NCBI RefSeq assembly: GCF_014837105.1
Contig: NZ_JACSPO010000003.1
Location: 62,001-126,000 of the forward strand
Direction of reading: 5' to 3'
Length of the DNA: 64,000 nt
Origin: Oceanitalea stevensii
GTDB taxonomy: Bacteria; Actinomycetota; Actinomycetes; Actinomycetales; Actinomycetaceae
Positions within the stretch are counted from its first letter, which is position 1. Every line of letters begins with the position of its first letter. Shown here piece by piece: positions 57,129 to 64,000 of this stretch. Both the position numbers and the translations under genes were made by a program. Below the pieces are notes generated by a model, which saw nothing but the letters and a program-made list of their open reading frames with translations, did no database searches and had not been told where the DNA came from.

Positions 57129-57980
57129 TCAGGTCAGGTCGTCGTGCTCGCCGCTGACCCACTCGACGTACCGCTGCGCAGAGCGCTCGACCACCTCACC
57201 GGCTCCCGCGGGGACGACCCCGCGGAAGTTGTTGTAGAGCCGGTCGAAGTCGAGCTGCGCCACCTGGTCGGCGATCCGCCGGACGACGGCCGCAGACAGC
57301 GGGATGCGGTTGGGGTAGCTGCGCAGGAAGCTGACGGTCCGTCCCTCGGGGCCGGGGAAGATGCCGTCGCCCGAGAGCAGGACGCCACTCCCGTCGGCGC
57401 CGGTGAACAGCGCGACCGTGCTGCCGGGGAAGTGGCCACCGATCTGCTCGAGACGGACGCCCGGCAGGACGTCGTGGGCCTCGTCCCACAGCCGCACCGC
57501 CGGCGCGTGGAGGGGGAGGAAGGACGCGTCGGCGCGGGCGACGAGGATCGGCGCGTCGGCGAAGGCGCGGCTGTACAGCGACTGCACGCCGTACATGTGT
57601 GGGTGGCTCGCGACGATGGCCGCGAGTCCACCGCGGGACTCGATGGCCGCCACGGCGCCGTCGTCGATGAGGCCGGGGACGTCGAACAGGACGTTGCCGT
57701 GGTCGGTGACGACGAGCTTGCCGGTCTGCCCGATGCCGACCGAGGGCTCGGTCCCGATCCCGAGCAGCCCCGGCTCGAGCTCCTCGACCACTGTCCGGTG
57801 CCCGGCCTCGAGGAGCCGGCCCACGGTGGTCCATGCCTGACCGCTGCGCGGCACCCACTGCCGCTCGTCGTCGCAGATGACGCACACGTCGGGCAGCGGT
57901 CCCCGTCCGTGCTCGACGGCGCAGGTGGCGCAGACGACGTGGTCCGCGGCGTCACGCAGGATGGTGCTCCGGTCACTCAT
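57129..57980 (-). CDS. metallo-beta-lactamase-fold protein with N-terminal zinc-ribbon-like region
   Basis: The 283-aa protein starts with two Cys pairs (VCATCAVEHG and DVCVICDDE, a C-x2-C, x14, C-x2-C ribbon). The MBL fold follows: VVTDHGNVLFDVPGLIDD, ASHPHMYGVQSLYSRAF, IGGHFPGSTVALF and VLLSGDGIFPGPEG. The usual HxHxDH metal motif is reduced to HPHMYG, losing the Asp and third His, while the later His and Asp remain. Its function is unknown; a changed or single-metal site is likely. The ATG at 57980 has GAGGAG upstream. TACCCT (58019-58024, minus strand) can be its -10. Confidence 0.82.
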   Translation of the reverse strand: MSDRSTILRDAADHVVCATCAVEHGRGPLPDVCVICDDERQWVPRSGQAWTTVGRLLEAGHRTVVEELEPGLLGIGTEPSVGIGQTGKLVVTDHGNVLFDVPGLIDDGAVAAIESRGGLAAIVASHPHMYGVQSLYSRAFADAPILVARADASFLPLHAPAVRLWDEAHDVLPGVRLEQIGGHFPGSTVALFTGADGSGVLLSGDGIFPGPEGRTVSFLRSYPNRIPLSAAVVRRIADQVAQLDFDRLYNNFRGVVPAGAGEVVERSAQRYVEWVSGEHDDLT

Positions 57981-58018
57981 ACCGATGTCCCCGTCTCCTC
58001 GATGAGTGTCGTGCGGCG

Positions 58019-58042
58019 AGGGTAGCGCTCCCGCGGGAGCGC
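58019..58042 (-). promoter_or_regulatory. 18-bp palindrome upstream of the -10 of the MBL gene
   Basis: GCGCTCCCGCGGGAGCGC (58025-58042) is a perfect palindrome. It abuts TACCCT (58024-58019 on the minus strand), the -10 candidate of the MBL gene, so it covers the promoter spacer. It lies 33 nt after the antiporter stop, so it could also be that gene's terminator. Confidence 0.5.
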
Positions 58043-58074
58043 GGGGGGCGACTTTCGGCGACGCGCCGGACCCG

Positions 58075-59640
58075 TCAGCGGCGGCTGCGCAGGTCGAGCT
58101 CACGCAGCACCCGGTCGGCGACCTCGGGGTCGACGCCGGCCTCGTTGCGCGCGCGCACGACCTCGTCACGCGCCACGCGGAAGGCGTCGGCCTGGAGCGC
58201 CGTGGCGACCTTGCGCCGCTTCCGGAACTCCTTGATCCGGTCGCTGTACTCGTGCGGGAGCTCCCCGGCGACGGCGTCGTCGAGCTGACCGAGCGCCTGC
58301 TCGATCCGCGCCGCCGCCTCCTCGGGCAGCTCCCCGGACCGGCTCTGCGCCCGCAGGTGTGCCACGGCCGCCCGGCTGGCTCGCGCGATGAGCTCACGCT
58401 CGGCCCGCTGCTCCGCCTCGTGGGCACCCTGCACACCGAGCACCCGCACCAGGGTCGGCAGGGTGAGGGCCGGCAGGACGAGCGTGACGAGGACGACGGC
58501 GGCAGCGATGACGAGGATCTCGGGGCGGGACTCCAGTGGTCCGTCTGCCCCGACCGTGGGGATGGCGAGCGCGAGGGCGAGGGTGGCCAGACCGCGCATC
58601 CCGCCCCAGGTGAGGATGAGGGACTCCTGCCAGGTCCGCGGCGCCACCCACGGGTCGCGCGCCCGGCGGTGGAGGGCGAGCAGCAGGAGCAGCCACAGCG
58701 CCCGGACCCCGACGACGACCGCGCAGACGATCGCCGCGTGACCGACCATGCGACCGAGCTCGGGGCCGGCCTCGGCGACCACCTGGTACAGCTCGACCCC
58801 GATGAGGCCGAAGGCCACCCCCGTGACGAGCAGCTCGACGACGTCCCAGAACGCCCGTCCGGTGAGCCGGTCCTCGACGTCGTCGCCGCCCCGCCTGCTG
58901 GCGGTCTGGACCGCCGCCACGACGACGGCGACCACACCGGACGCGTGCAGCTCCTCGGCGAGGATGTAGACCGCGAAGGGCAGGACGAGCGTGATGGCGT
59001 TGCGCCCGGCGACGTCGGCGACGTGGTCCGACAGCCATCCGCCGGCCGTCGCAGCCGCGAGACCGATGACGACGGCGAGGACGAGTCCCAGGGCGAACTC
59101 ACCGAGGACGTCGACACCGAAGGGTCGGCCGGTCTGCGTCGCGCCGATGGCCGCGGTGAAGACGACGATCGCGACGGCGTCGTTGAACAGCCCCTCGCTC
59201 TGGAGCGTCGTGGTGAGCCGCCGGGGGATGCCCACCGGCCCGGCGATCGCCTCGACCGCCACCGGGTCGGGCGGCGCGACGGCGGCACCGATCGCGATCG
59301 CCGCCGCGACCGTCATCCCCGGCACGACGGCGAGCGCGGTCCCCGCGACGGCGGCGATCGTGATCGTCGTCAGCACGAGGGCCAGCCCGACGACGGCGCG
59401 CCACCGGCCGCGCAGCAGTGACCAGGACGTGCGCTGCGCCGTGGCGTACAGGAGCGGCGGCAGGAAGAGCGGCAGGATGAGGTGCGGGTCGATGGACACC
59501 TCGCGCCACGCGGGGACGAGGCCCACGAGCGTGGCCATGACGACCATGAGTGCCGGCCACGGCAGCCGCAGCTTCTCCCCGACGCCCACGAGCACGATGG
59601 CGCCGAGCATGAGGACGATGACCAGCACGAGAAGGTCCAT
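58075..59640 (-). CDS. CPA1-type Na+(K+)/H+ antiporter (NhaP-like)
   Basis: The 521-aa protein has about twelve helices followed by a cytosolic C-terminal helical region (VRARNEAGVDPEVADRVLRELDLRSRR, shortened). Family motifs are VAPPDPVAVEAIAG in helix 4-5 and SEGLFNDAVAIVVF with the ion-binding N-D pair. FGLIGVELYQ, LILTWGGMRGLATLALALAIP also match CPA1. The ATG at 59640 was chosen over the GTG 6 nt upstream because TAACCT (59647-59652, minus strand) lies exactly 6 nt before it. Confidence 0.92.
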   Translation of the reverse strand: MDLLVLVIVLMLGAIVLVGVGEKLRLPWPALMVVMATLVGLVPAWREVSIDPHLILPLFLPPLLYATAQRTSWSLLRGRWRAVVGLALVLTTITIAAVAGTALAVVPGMTVAAAIAIGAAVAPPDPVAVEAIAGPVGIPRRLTTTLQSEGLFNDAVAIVVFTAAIGATQTGRPFGVDVLGEFALGLVLAVVIGLAAATAGGWLSDHVADVAGRNAITLVLPFAVYILAEELHASGVVAVVVAAVQTASRRGGDDVEDRLTGRAFWDVVELLVTGVAFGLIGVELYQVVAEAGPELGRMVGHAAIVCAVVVGVRALWLLLLLALHRRARDPWVAPRTWQESLILTWGGMRGLATLALALAIPTVGADGPLESRPEILVIAAAVVLVTLVLPALTLPTLVRVLGVQGAHEAEQRAERELIARASRAAVAHLRAQSRSGELPEEAAARIEQALGQLDDAVAGELPHEYSDRIKEFRKRRKVATALQADAFRVARDEVVRARNEAGVDPEVADRVLRELDLRSRR

Positions 59641-59686
59641 CGGCACAGGTTAGTGACCCGGCGGGGTGACGGGGCCCGCGCTCGGG

Positions 59687-59710
59687 TGTGACTGGTGTGA
59701 CGGATGTGAC
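59687..59710. promoter_or_regulatory. three phased GTCACA motifs (MtrA-like box) before the amidase
   Basis: TGTGAC occurs at 59687-59692, 59696-59701 and 59705-59710, exactly 9 nt apart; on the other strand this reads GTCACA in direct repeat. Direct 9-nt GTCACA repeats are the known recognition pattern of the actinobacterial response regulator MtrA, which controls cell-wall hydrolases. A TTAAAAC stretch (59723-59729) follows. Confidence 0.6.
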
Positions 59711-59807
59711 AGCCGCCGACTCTTAAAACATGGTCGACACCTGCCGATACTGCTGGGGACGCCTCCGTGCGCTCACCACCTCCCGCAACCCGGAAGTTCG
59801 TCTTTCC

Positions 59808-61886
59808 ATGCCACTGTTCAGGGCTGTCCGCCCCACGCTCGTCGTCACTTCACTGGTCCTGGCGGGCACGATCCCCGCCGCGGCCGGCGCCACCAGCCAG
59901 GAGGAGCCGGTCACCGTCGTCGCCCTGACCTCCGCGGACGGCGGCCTCACGGGCCTCGCCGACGAGGGCCTGCAGCCGCTCCAGCAGAGCACCCGCTCCA
60001 TGCGCGCGCAGTCGGTGCCAAACCCCGACGGCGTCGCCGTCCTCACCGCCCCCATCGCTACCGACGAGTTCTACGTCGCGGGCGTCACCTGGGACGGCGC
60101 GGACGCCCTCCCGCAGGACGCCGCCGTCTTCATCCGCGTGATGGAGGGTGGCGCGTGGCAGGACTGGGCCCAGCTCGAGGTCGAGAGCGCGGCCGACGAG
60201 CCGGGCGCCACCGGAGGGACGGAGCCCTACATCGCCGCGGGTGCCGAGGCCGTCCAGGTGCAGATCACCGGGGACGCGCAGCGGCTGCCCGCGAACGTGC
60301 GGCTCAGCCTCACGCCCGAGTGGCCGGGGGAGGAGGAGGTCGTGCTCGAGGAGGACGCCCCCGTCGCCGAGCTCGCACCGGCCACGGACCCGCTCGCACC
60401 CGTGCCGGCGGCCCTGCCCTTCCAGCAGCAGCCCGCGCGCGCCTCCGCGGCCCCGGCCGCCCAGGCCACCGTCGCGCAGGCCGCGACCACCACACGTGCC
60501 GCCGTGTCCGTCCCTCGGCCCTCGATCACCAGCCGCGCCGGCTGGGGGGCGAACGAGTCACAGATGACGTGGCGCCCCTCCTACGCCGACCTGCGCGCCA
60601 CCGTCATCCACCACACGGCGGGCACCAACAACTACACCCAGGCCCAGAGCCCCAGCATCGTCCGGGGCATCTACAGCTACCACGCCATCACCCGTGGGTG
60701 GGGCGACATCGGCTACAACTTCCTTATCGACAAGTGGGGACGGATCTACGAGGGCCGGAGCGGCTCGCTGGCCTCGCCCACCGGGAAGATGCCCGTTGGC
60801 GCGCACGCGGCCCCGTTCAACACGGGCACCGTGGGGCTCAGTGTCATGGGCGACTACACCAAGGTCGGCGTCCCGAGCGCCGCGATGAACGCCATGGCCG
60901 ACATCCTCGCGTGGCAGTTCGGACGCGCGGGCCTCACGGCGACGGCGAGCTCCGGCATGGTCTCGCCGGGCACCTCGGCGCGTCCCAAGGGCCAGACCCT
61001 GGGCCGGGTCTTCGCCCACCGCGACGTCTCCGCCACCGCCTGCCCCGGCAACGACATCTACTCCCGCATGGGCTGGCTGGCCCGGGCCGCCGACCAGCGC
61101 GTCGACTCCGCCACCCCCGCCCCGGCCCCGAAGCCGACGCCGACCCCCGCGCCGACGACCCCGGCCAAGCCCGCGCCGCCCGCGACGATCACGGACCCGC
61201 TCAAGCACACCGCCATGGTCTACCTCAACAACGACTGGACCCCGTGGTCGAGCGTCCACTTCGCCCTCGGGGACAAGCGCTCGGAGGTCTTCGTCGGCGA
61301 CTGGGACGGTGACGGCACCGACACGCTCGCCATCCGCAAGGGCAACACCTTCTACGTCTACGGCCGCAACGCCGCCGGCTCCCTCCAGTCGGTGGTCCAG
61401 TACGGCCGCGCGAACGACGAGGTGCTCGTGGGCGACTGGGACGGCGACGGCACCGACACCTTCGCGGTGCGCCGTGGCAAGACCTTCCACGTGAAGAACA
61501 CGGTCTCCTCCGGCGACGCAGACCACGTCTTCGTCTACGGGCGCACCGGCGACGAGGTGCTCGTGGGGGACTGGGACACCGACGGCGAGGACACTTTCGC
61601 GGTGCGCCGCCAGAACGTCTTCCACGTGAAGAACCGCATCACCGGCGGGCCGGCCGACACGGTCATCACCTACGGCCGCGCCGGCGACCGCGTCCTCGTG
61701 GGCGACTGGGACGGCGACGGCGTGGACACCTTCGCCGTCCGGCGCGGCATCGCCTACCACGTGAAGAACCGCATCACCGGCGGGCCGGCGGACCTCGTCC
61801 TCAACTACGGGCGGCGCAACGACGTCGTCCTCGTCGGGGACTGGAACGGCGACGGCACCGACACGCTCGGGGTCCACCGGCCCTGA
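59808..61886 (+). CDS. secreted N-acetylmuramoyl-L-alanine amidase with C-terminal repeat domain
   Basis: The 692-aa protein has a signal peptide (PTLVVTSLVLAGTIPAAAGA, residues 9-28), an N-terminal beta-rich region, an Ala/Pro-rich linker, and an amidase_2/PGRP domain at about residues 245-400. This domain has ATVIHHTAGTNNYTQAQ with zinc-ligand His pair, GWGDIGYNFLIDKWGRIYEGR, and VFAHRDVSATACPGN with the later His and Cys ligands. A Pro-rich linker and five repeats of the VGDWDGDGxDTxAVRRG type end it (residues 480-692), almost as in the hydrolase at 48.7 kb. It cleaves peptidoglycan between MurNAc and L-Ala. The upstream MtrA-like repeats fit cell-wall control. Confidence 0.9.
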   Translation: MPLFRAVRPTLVVTSLVLAGTIPAAAGATSQEEPVTVVALTSADGGLTGLADEGLQPLQQSTRSMRAQSVPNPDGVAVLTAPIATDEFYVAGVTWDGADALPQDAAVFIRVMEGGAWQDWAQLEVESAADEPGATGGTEPYIAAGAEAVQVQITGDAQRLPANVRLSLTPEWPGEEEVVLEEDAPVAELAPATDPLAPVPAALPFQQQPARASAAPAAQATVAQAATTTRAAVSVPRPSITSRAGWGANESQMTWRPSYADLRATVIHHTAGTNNYTQAQSPSIVRGIYSYHAITRGWGDIGYNFLIDKWGRIYEGRSGSLASPTGKMPVGAHAAPFNTGTVGLSVMGDYTKVGVPSAAMNAMADILAWQFGRAGLTATASSGMVSPGTSARPKGQTLGRVFAHRDVSATACPGNDIYSRMGWLARAADQRVDSATPAPAPKPTPTPAPTTPAKPAPPATITDPLKHTAMVYLNNDWTPWSSVHFALGDKRSEVFVGDWDGDGTDTLAIRKGNTFYVYGRNAAGSLQSVVQYGRANDEVLVGDWDGDGTDTFAVRRGKTFHVKNTVSSGDADHVFVYGRTGDEVLVGDWDTDGEDTFAVRRQNVFHVKNRITGGPADTVITYGRAGDRVLVGDWDGDGVDTFAVRRGIAYHVKNRITGGPADLVLNYGRRNDVVLVGDWNGDGTDTLGVHRP

Positions 61887-61888
61887 CC

Positions 61889-62674
61889 TCAGCCGAGCAG
61901 GGCGGCCGGGCCGCGCAGCACCCCCAGCCACGCGCTGGCGAGCAGGACGGCGCCGACGACGCCGAGCACGCCGGCCGCCAGCGCCCAGTCGGCGCGGGTG
62001 ACGGTGACCGGCCGCCACGTCGTGCGGGGACTGAGCCCGAGACCGCGCGACTCCAGTGACTGCGCCATCCGCTCCCCGCGCCGCACGGTGACGACGAGCA
62101 GCGTGAAGATCACGCGGCCCACGTGGCGTGGGCCGCGTGGTGGGCGGCCGCCGCGTCCGAGCGGCGCCCGTACGGCGTGGGCGTGCTGGATGGTCGACCA
62201 CTCGCGGGGCATGTCCTGGAGCAGGCGGTACCCGGCGAGCACGGCGTAGGCGACCCGGGGGCTGAGCCGGGCGTTCTGCCGCAGGCTGTGCATGAGGGCC
62301 ACGGCGTCGGTCGACAGGAGGAAGCCGGCCGCGAGCACCCCGATGAGCAGGGTGCGGATCGCCAGCGCGCCACCCACCGACAGGCCCTCGGCCGTCACCC
62401 GCAGCACCCCCGCCTGCCACAGCACCTCACCGGGACGGCTGAGCACGTTGACGACGAGGACCCCGAGGGCGAAGGCCGCGAAGGGCACGTGCGCGAGCAG
62501 CAGCGTCCGGGGCGTCGCGCTCGTCGTCGTCGCGACACCGATGACGGCGAGCAGGTAGAGGACGGCCGGCGTCAGCGGGTCGAGGACGAACATCACCACG
62601 AGTGAGACGACGAAGACGATCCCGAGCTTGACCGTCGGGTTGCGCCGGTCGAGCGGGGGAGCGGCCGCGCTCAT
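61889..62674 (-). CDS. ECF transporter transmembrane component EcfT
   Basis: The 261-aa protein is the T component of an energy-coupling-factor importer. It has about six helices, beginning KLGIVFVVSLVVMFVLDPLTP, and ends with a helix ALAAGVLGVVGAVLLASAWLG. The two coupling motifs expected for T components, each with a small-Arg-small core, are seen in HAHAVRAPLG and QSLESRGLG. The ATG overlaps the stop of the ATPase gene (62671). The S component that sets vitamin specificity should lie beyond the window end. Confidence 0.88.
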   Translation of the reverse strand: MSAAAPPLDRRNPTVKLGIVFVVSLVVMFVLDPLTPAVLYLLAVIGVATTTSATPRTLLLAHVPFAAFALGVLVVNVLSRPGEVLWQAGVLRVTAEGLSVGGALAIRTLLIGVLAAGFLLSTDAVALMHSLRQNARLSPRVAYAVLAGYRLLQDMPREWSTIQHAHAVRAPLGRGGRPPRGPRHVGRVIFTLLVVTVRRGERMAQSLESRGLGLSPRTTWRPVTVTRADWALAAGVLGVVGAVLLASAWLGVLRGPAALLG

Positions 62675-64000
62675 CGCACGGCCTCGGTGCGCGGGGACGG
62701 CGCCCCCACCGCGGCGTCGAGGGCGAGCAGGGCGCGGCGGACCGCCGCCGGCTCGCCGACCTCCTCCAGCAACCAGGCGACCAGCGGCGGCAGGGTGAGG
62801 CCGCCGCGGCGCCGGACCTCGGCGTCCCCGAGCACGGGGACCGTGGGGCCGTCGGCGACCACGCCGCCGTCGCCGAGGACGACGACGCGGTCCGCCACCG
62901 TCACCACGGTCCGCAGGTCGTGGCTCGAGACGACGACGGCGCGGCCCCCGTCGGCAGCGGCCCGCAGCGCCGTCGTCGTCGCGATGGTGTCCCGGCGGTC
63001 CAGACCGAGCGTCGGCTCGTCGGCGAGGAGGCAGGGCCGCTCGTGGGCGAGCATCGCCGCGAGGCTGAGGCGGCGCTTCTCCCCGCCGGAGAGCCGGAAG
63101 GGGCTCTGCGCGGCGAGGTGCTCGAGGCGGTGCGCGCGCAGCTGCCGGCGCACCACCTCGTCCACCTCGTCCACCGCGCCGGTGAGGCCGTGGGCGACCT
63201 CCTCGGCGACGGTGTGCGCGACGAACTGGTGCTCGGCGTTCTGGAACACCATCCCCGCCCGCTCGCCCTCCACGCTCCCGGCCGCCGGCGCCAGGAGACC
63301 GGCGAGCGTGAGGAGCAAGGAGGTCTTGCCCACCCCGTTGCGGCCGAGCAGCGCGACCACCTCGCCGGCGCGCAGCTCGAGGTCGATGCCGGCCAGCGGC
63401 GGGGGCGGGCCGGCGGGTCCGGGCGCGCGGCGCCGTCGGCGGAGCGGGGGGTGCCGCGAGACGGCGAGCCCACGCGTGCGGAGCACGACGTCGCCGACCG
63501 GTGGGTCGGCCGGCACCCCGCCGTCGGGTGCCTGCGCGAGCTGTCGGAGCAGGTCCTGGGCCGCCGGGGAGGCGAGACCGCCGTCGCCCCCGCTGAGGGC
63601 GCGCAGCTCGGCGTCCAGCGGGAGCCAGCACCCCGCTCTCAGCAGCGCTCCCGCGTGCTCGCGCAGGATCTGCCCGGTGGCGCCGTCGGCGAGGACGCGT
63701 CCGCCCTCGTCGAGCACGACGGCGCGCCCCGGCAGCGCACCCGCCCCGCCGTCACCGGCGAGCTCGTCGAGCCGGTGCTCCACGAGGACGACTGTCGTGC
63801 CCGGCCGGGTCCACGCCGCGCCGAGGGCGCGCCGCACGTCCGCCACCCCGGCCGGGTCGAGCATCGAGGTCGGCTCGTCGAGGAGCAGGACGTCGGGATC
63901 GGTGACGAGGGCTGCCGCCAGCGCCACCCGCTGCGCCTCCCCGCCGGAGAGCTCGCCGGTGACCCGCTCCCGCAGGTGCACGGCGCCCACGGCCGCGAGC
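62671..64000 (-). CDS. tandem ATPase of the ECF transporter (YkoD-like), N-terminally cut by the window
   Basis: The visible 443 residues contain the end of a first ABC domain (signature LSGGEAQRVALAAAL, Walker B VLLLDEPTSMLD, His in LVEHRLDEL) and a complete second one. The second domain has Walker A GRNGVGKTSLL, signature LSGGEKRRLSLAAML, Walker B CLLADEPTLGLD and switch His in SSHDLRTVV. Two fused ATPase domains next to EcfT recall YkoD of the thiamine-precursor (Yko) importer; the substrate here is not known. The true start and first Walker A lie past 64000; the GTG at 63990 is internal. Confidence 0.88.
   Translation of the reverse strand, partial: LAAVGAVHLRERVTGELSGGEAQRVALAAALVTDPDVLLLDEPTSMLDPAGVADVRRALGAAWTRPGTTVVLVEHRLDELAGDGGAGALPGRAVVLDEGGRVLADGATGQILREHAGALLRAGCWLPLDAELRALSGGDGGLASPAAQDLLRQLAQAPDGGVPADPPVGDVVLRTRGLAVSRHPPLRRRRRAPGPAGPPPPLAGIDLELRAGEVVALLGRNGVGKTSLLLTLAGLLAPAAGSVEGERAGMVFQNAEHQFVAHTVAEEVAHGLTGAVDEVDEVVRRQLRAHRLEHLAAQSPFRLSGGEKRRLSLAAMLAHERPCLLADEPTLGLDRRDTIATTTALRAAADGGRAVVVSSHDLRTVVTVADRVVVLGDGGVVADGPTVPVLGDAEVRRRGGLTLPPLVAWLLEEVGEPAAVRRALLALDAAVGAPSPRTEAVR

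Noticed and set aside
59711..59807. c-di-AMP (ydaO-type) riboswitch before the amidase
   Set aside because: Such riboswitches precede actinobacterial wall hydrolases, but none of the conserved helices or GGAA/GCCTA-like core elements could be seen and the leader is too short.
59730..59807. Upstream ATG 59730 as amidase start
   Set aside because: It would place 26 extra residues with several Arg and Cys before the signal peptide and overlaps the presumed -10 region; ATG 59808 begins a normal signal peptide.

Overview
The window is very GC-rich bacterial chromosome (about 73% by eye). Codon use, the SufR-SufB-SufD-Rieske-SufC-SufS-SufU-SufT cluster, ImuA'/ImuB/DnaE2, an InhA-like FabI, DUF3099 and DUF5997 proteins, GT4-type GlgA/GlgC, and frequent GTG and probably leaderless starts all point to an actinobacterium. 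It is most likely a member of the order Micrococcales (Cellulomonas/Georgenia-like; inference). No transposase, integrase, phage gene or CRISPR array was seen, so this is core chromosome. It is densely coded and no gene-free stretch exceeds 300 bases.

Layout. 1-10 kb: tail of a DinB-like polymerase, a D-2-hydroxyacid dehydrogenase, an FMN alpha-hydroxyacid oxidase, a PhoD-type phosphatase, a VOC protein, a DoxX protein, an SDR, the protease SppA, and a YCII/DGPF protein paired with an ECF42-type sigma factor. 10-13 kb: a stand-alone LysR effector domain divergent from DUF5997, and an ABC-2 exporter. 12.9-19.6 kb: an eight-gene suf operon for Fe-S cluster assembly, led by its own SufR regulator with a perfect palindrome at the promoter. 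19.8-25.9 kb: a zinc peptidase, an ABC-F ATPase, SURF1 and small partners, FabG-FabI (fatty-acid synthesis) and a SixA-like phosphatase. 26-34.6 kb: ABC-2 exporter, SerB, divergent glgC/glgA (glycogen), an ABC ATPase, and NfeD with an SPFH protein. 34.9-44.8 kb: a heterodimeric ABC exporter, two SPOUT RNA methyltransferases, and small stress or detoxification proteins (RidA, HxlR, OsmC, YbaK, PEBP). 44.9-55.4 kb: the SOS mutasome, imuA'-imuB and dnaE2, each behind a LexA box. Between them lie a ROK regulator divergent from a secreted hydrolase, and Pcm. 55.4-64 kb: AI-2E-family protein, tRNA-Leu(GAG), an MBL protein, a CPA1 antiporter, a secreted amidase, and an ECF-transporter T component with a tandem ATPase cut by the window end.

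The most unusual material is non-coding. At least two families of short phased repeats occur as four-copy arrays between genes (22.4 kb and 38.6 kb). One copy of each lies side by side and in frame inside dnaE2 (54.54-54.59 kb). Two further dispersed motif families sit in other intergenic gaps. About fifteen genes show a -10 hexamer placed 5-7 nt before the start codon, which suggests widespread leaderless transcription. Two secreted proteins of different enzymatic class end in the same five-unit repeat domain, and the amidase promoter carries three phased GTCACA motifs like MtrA sites.
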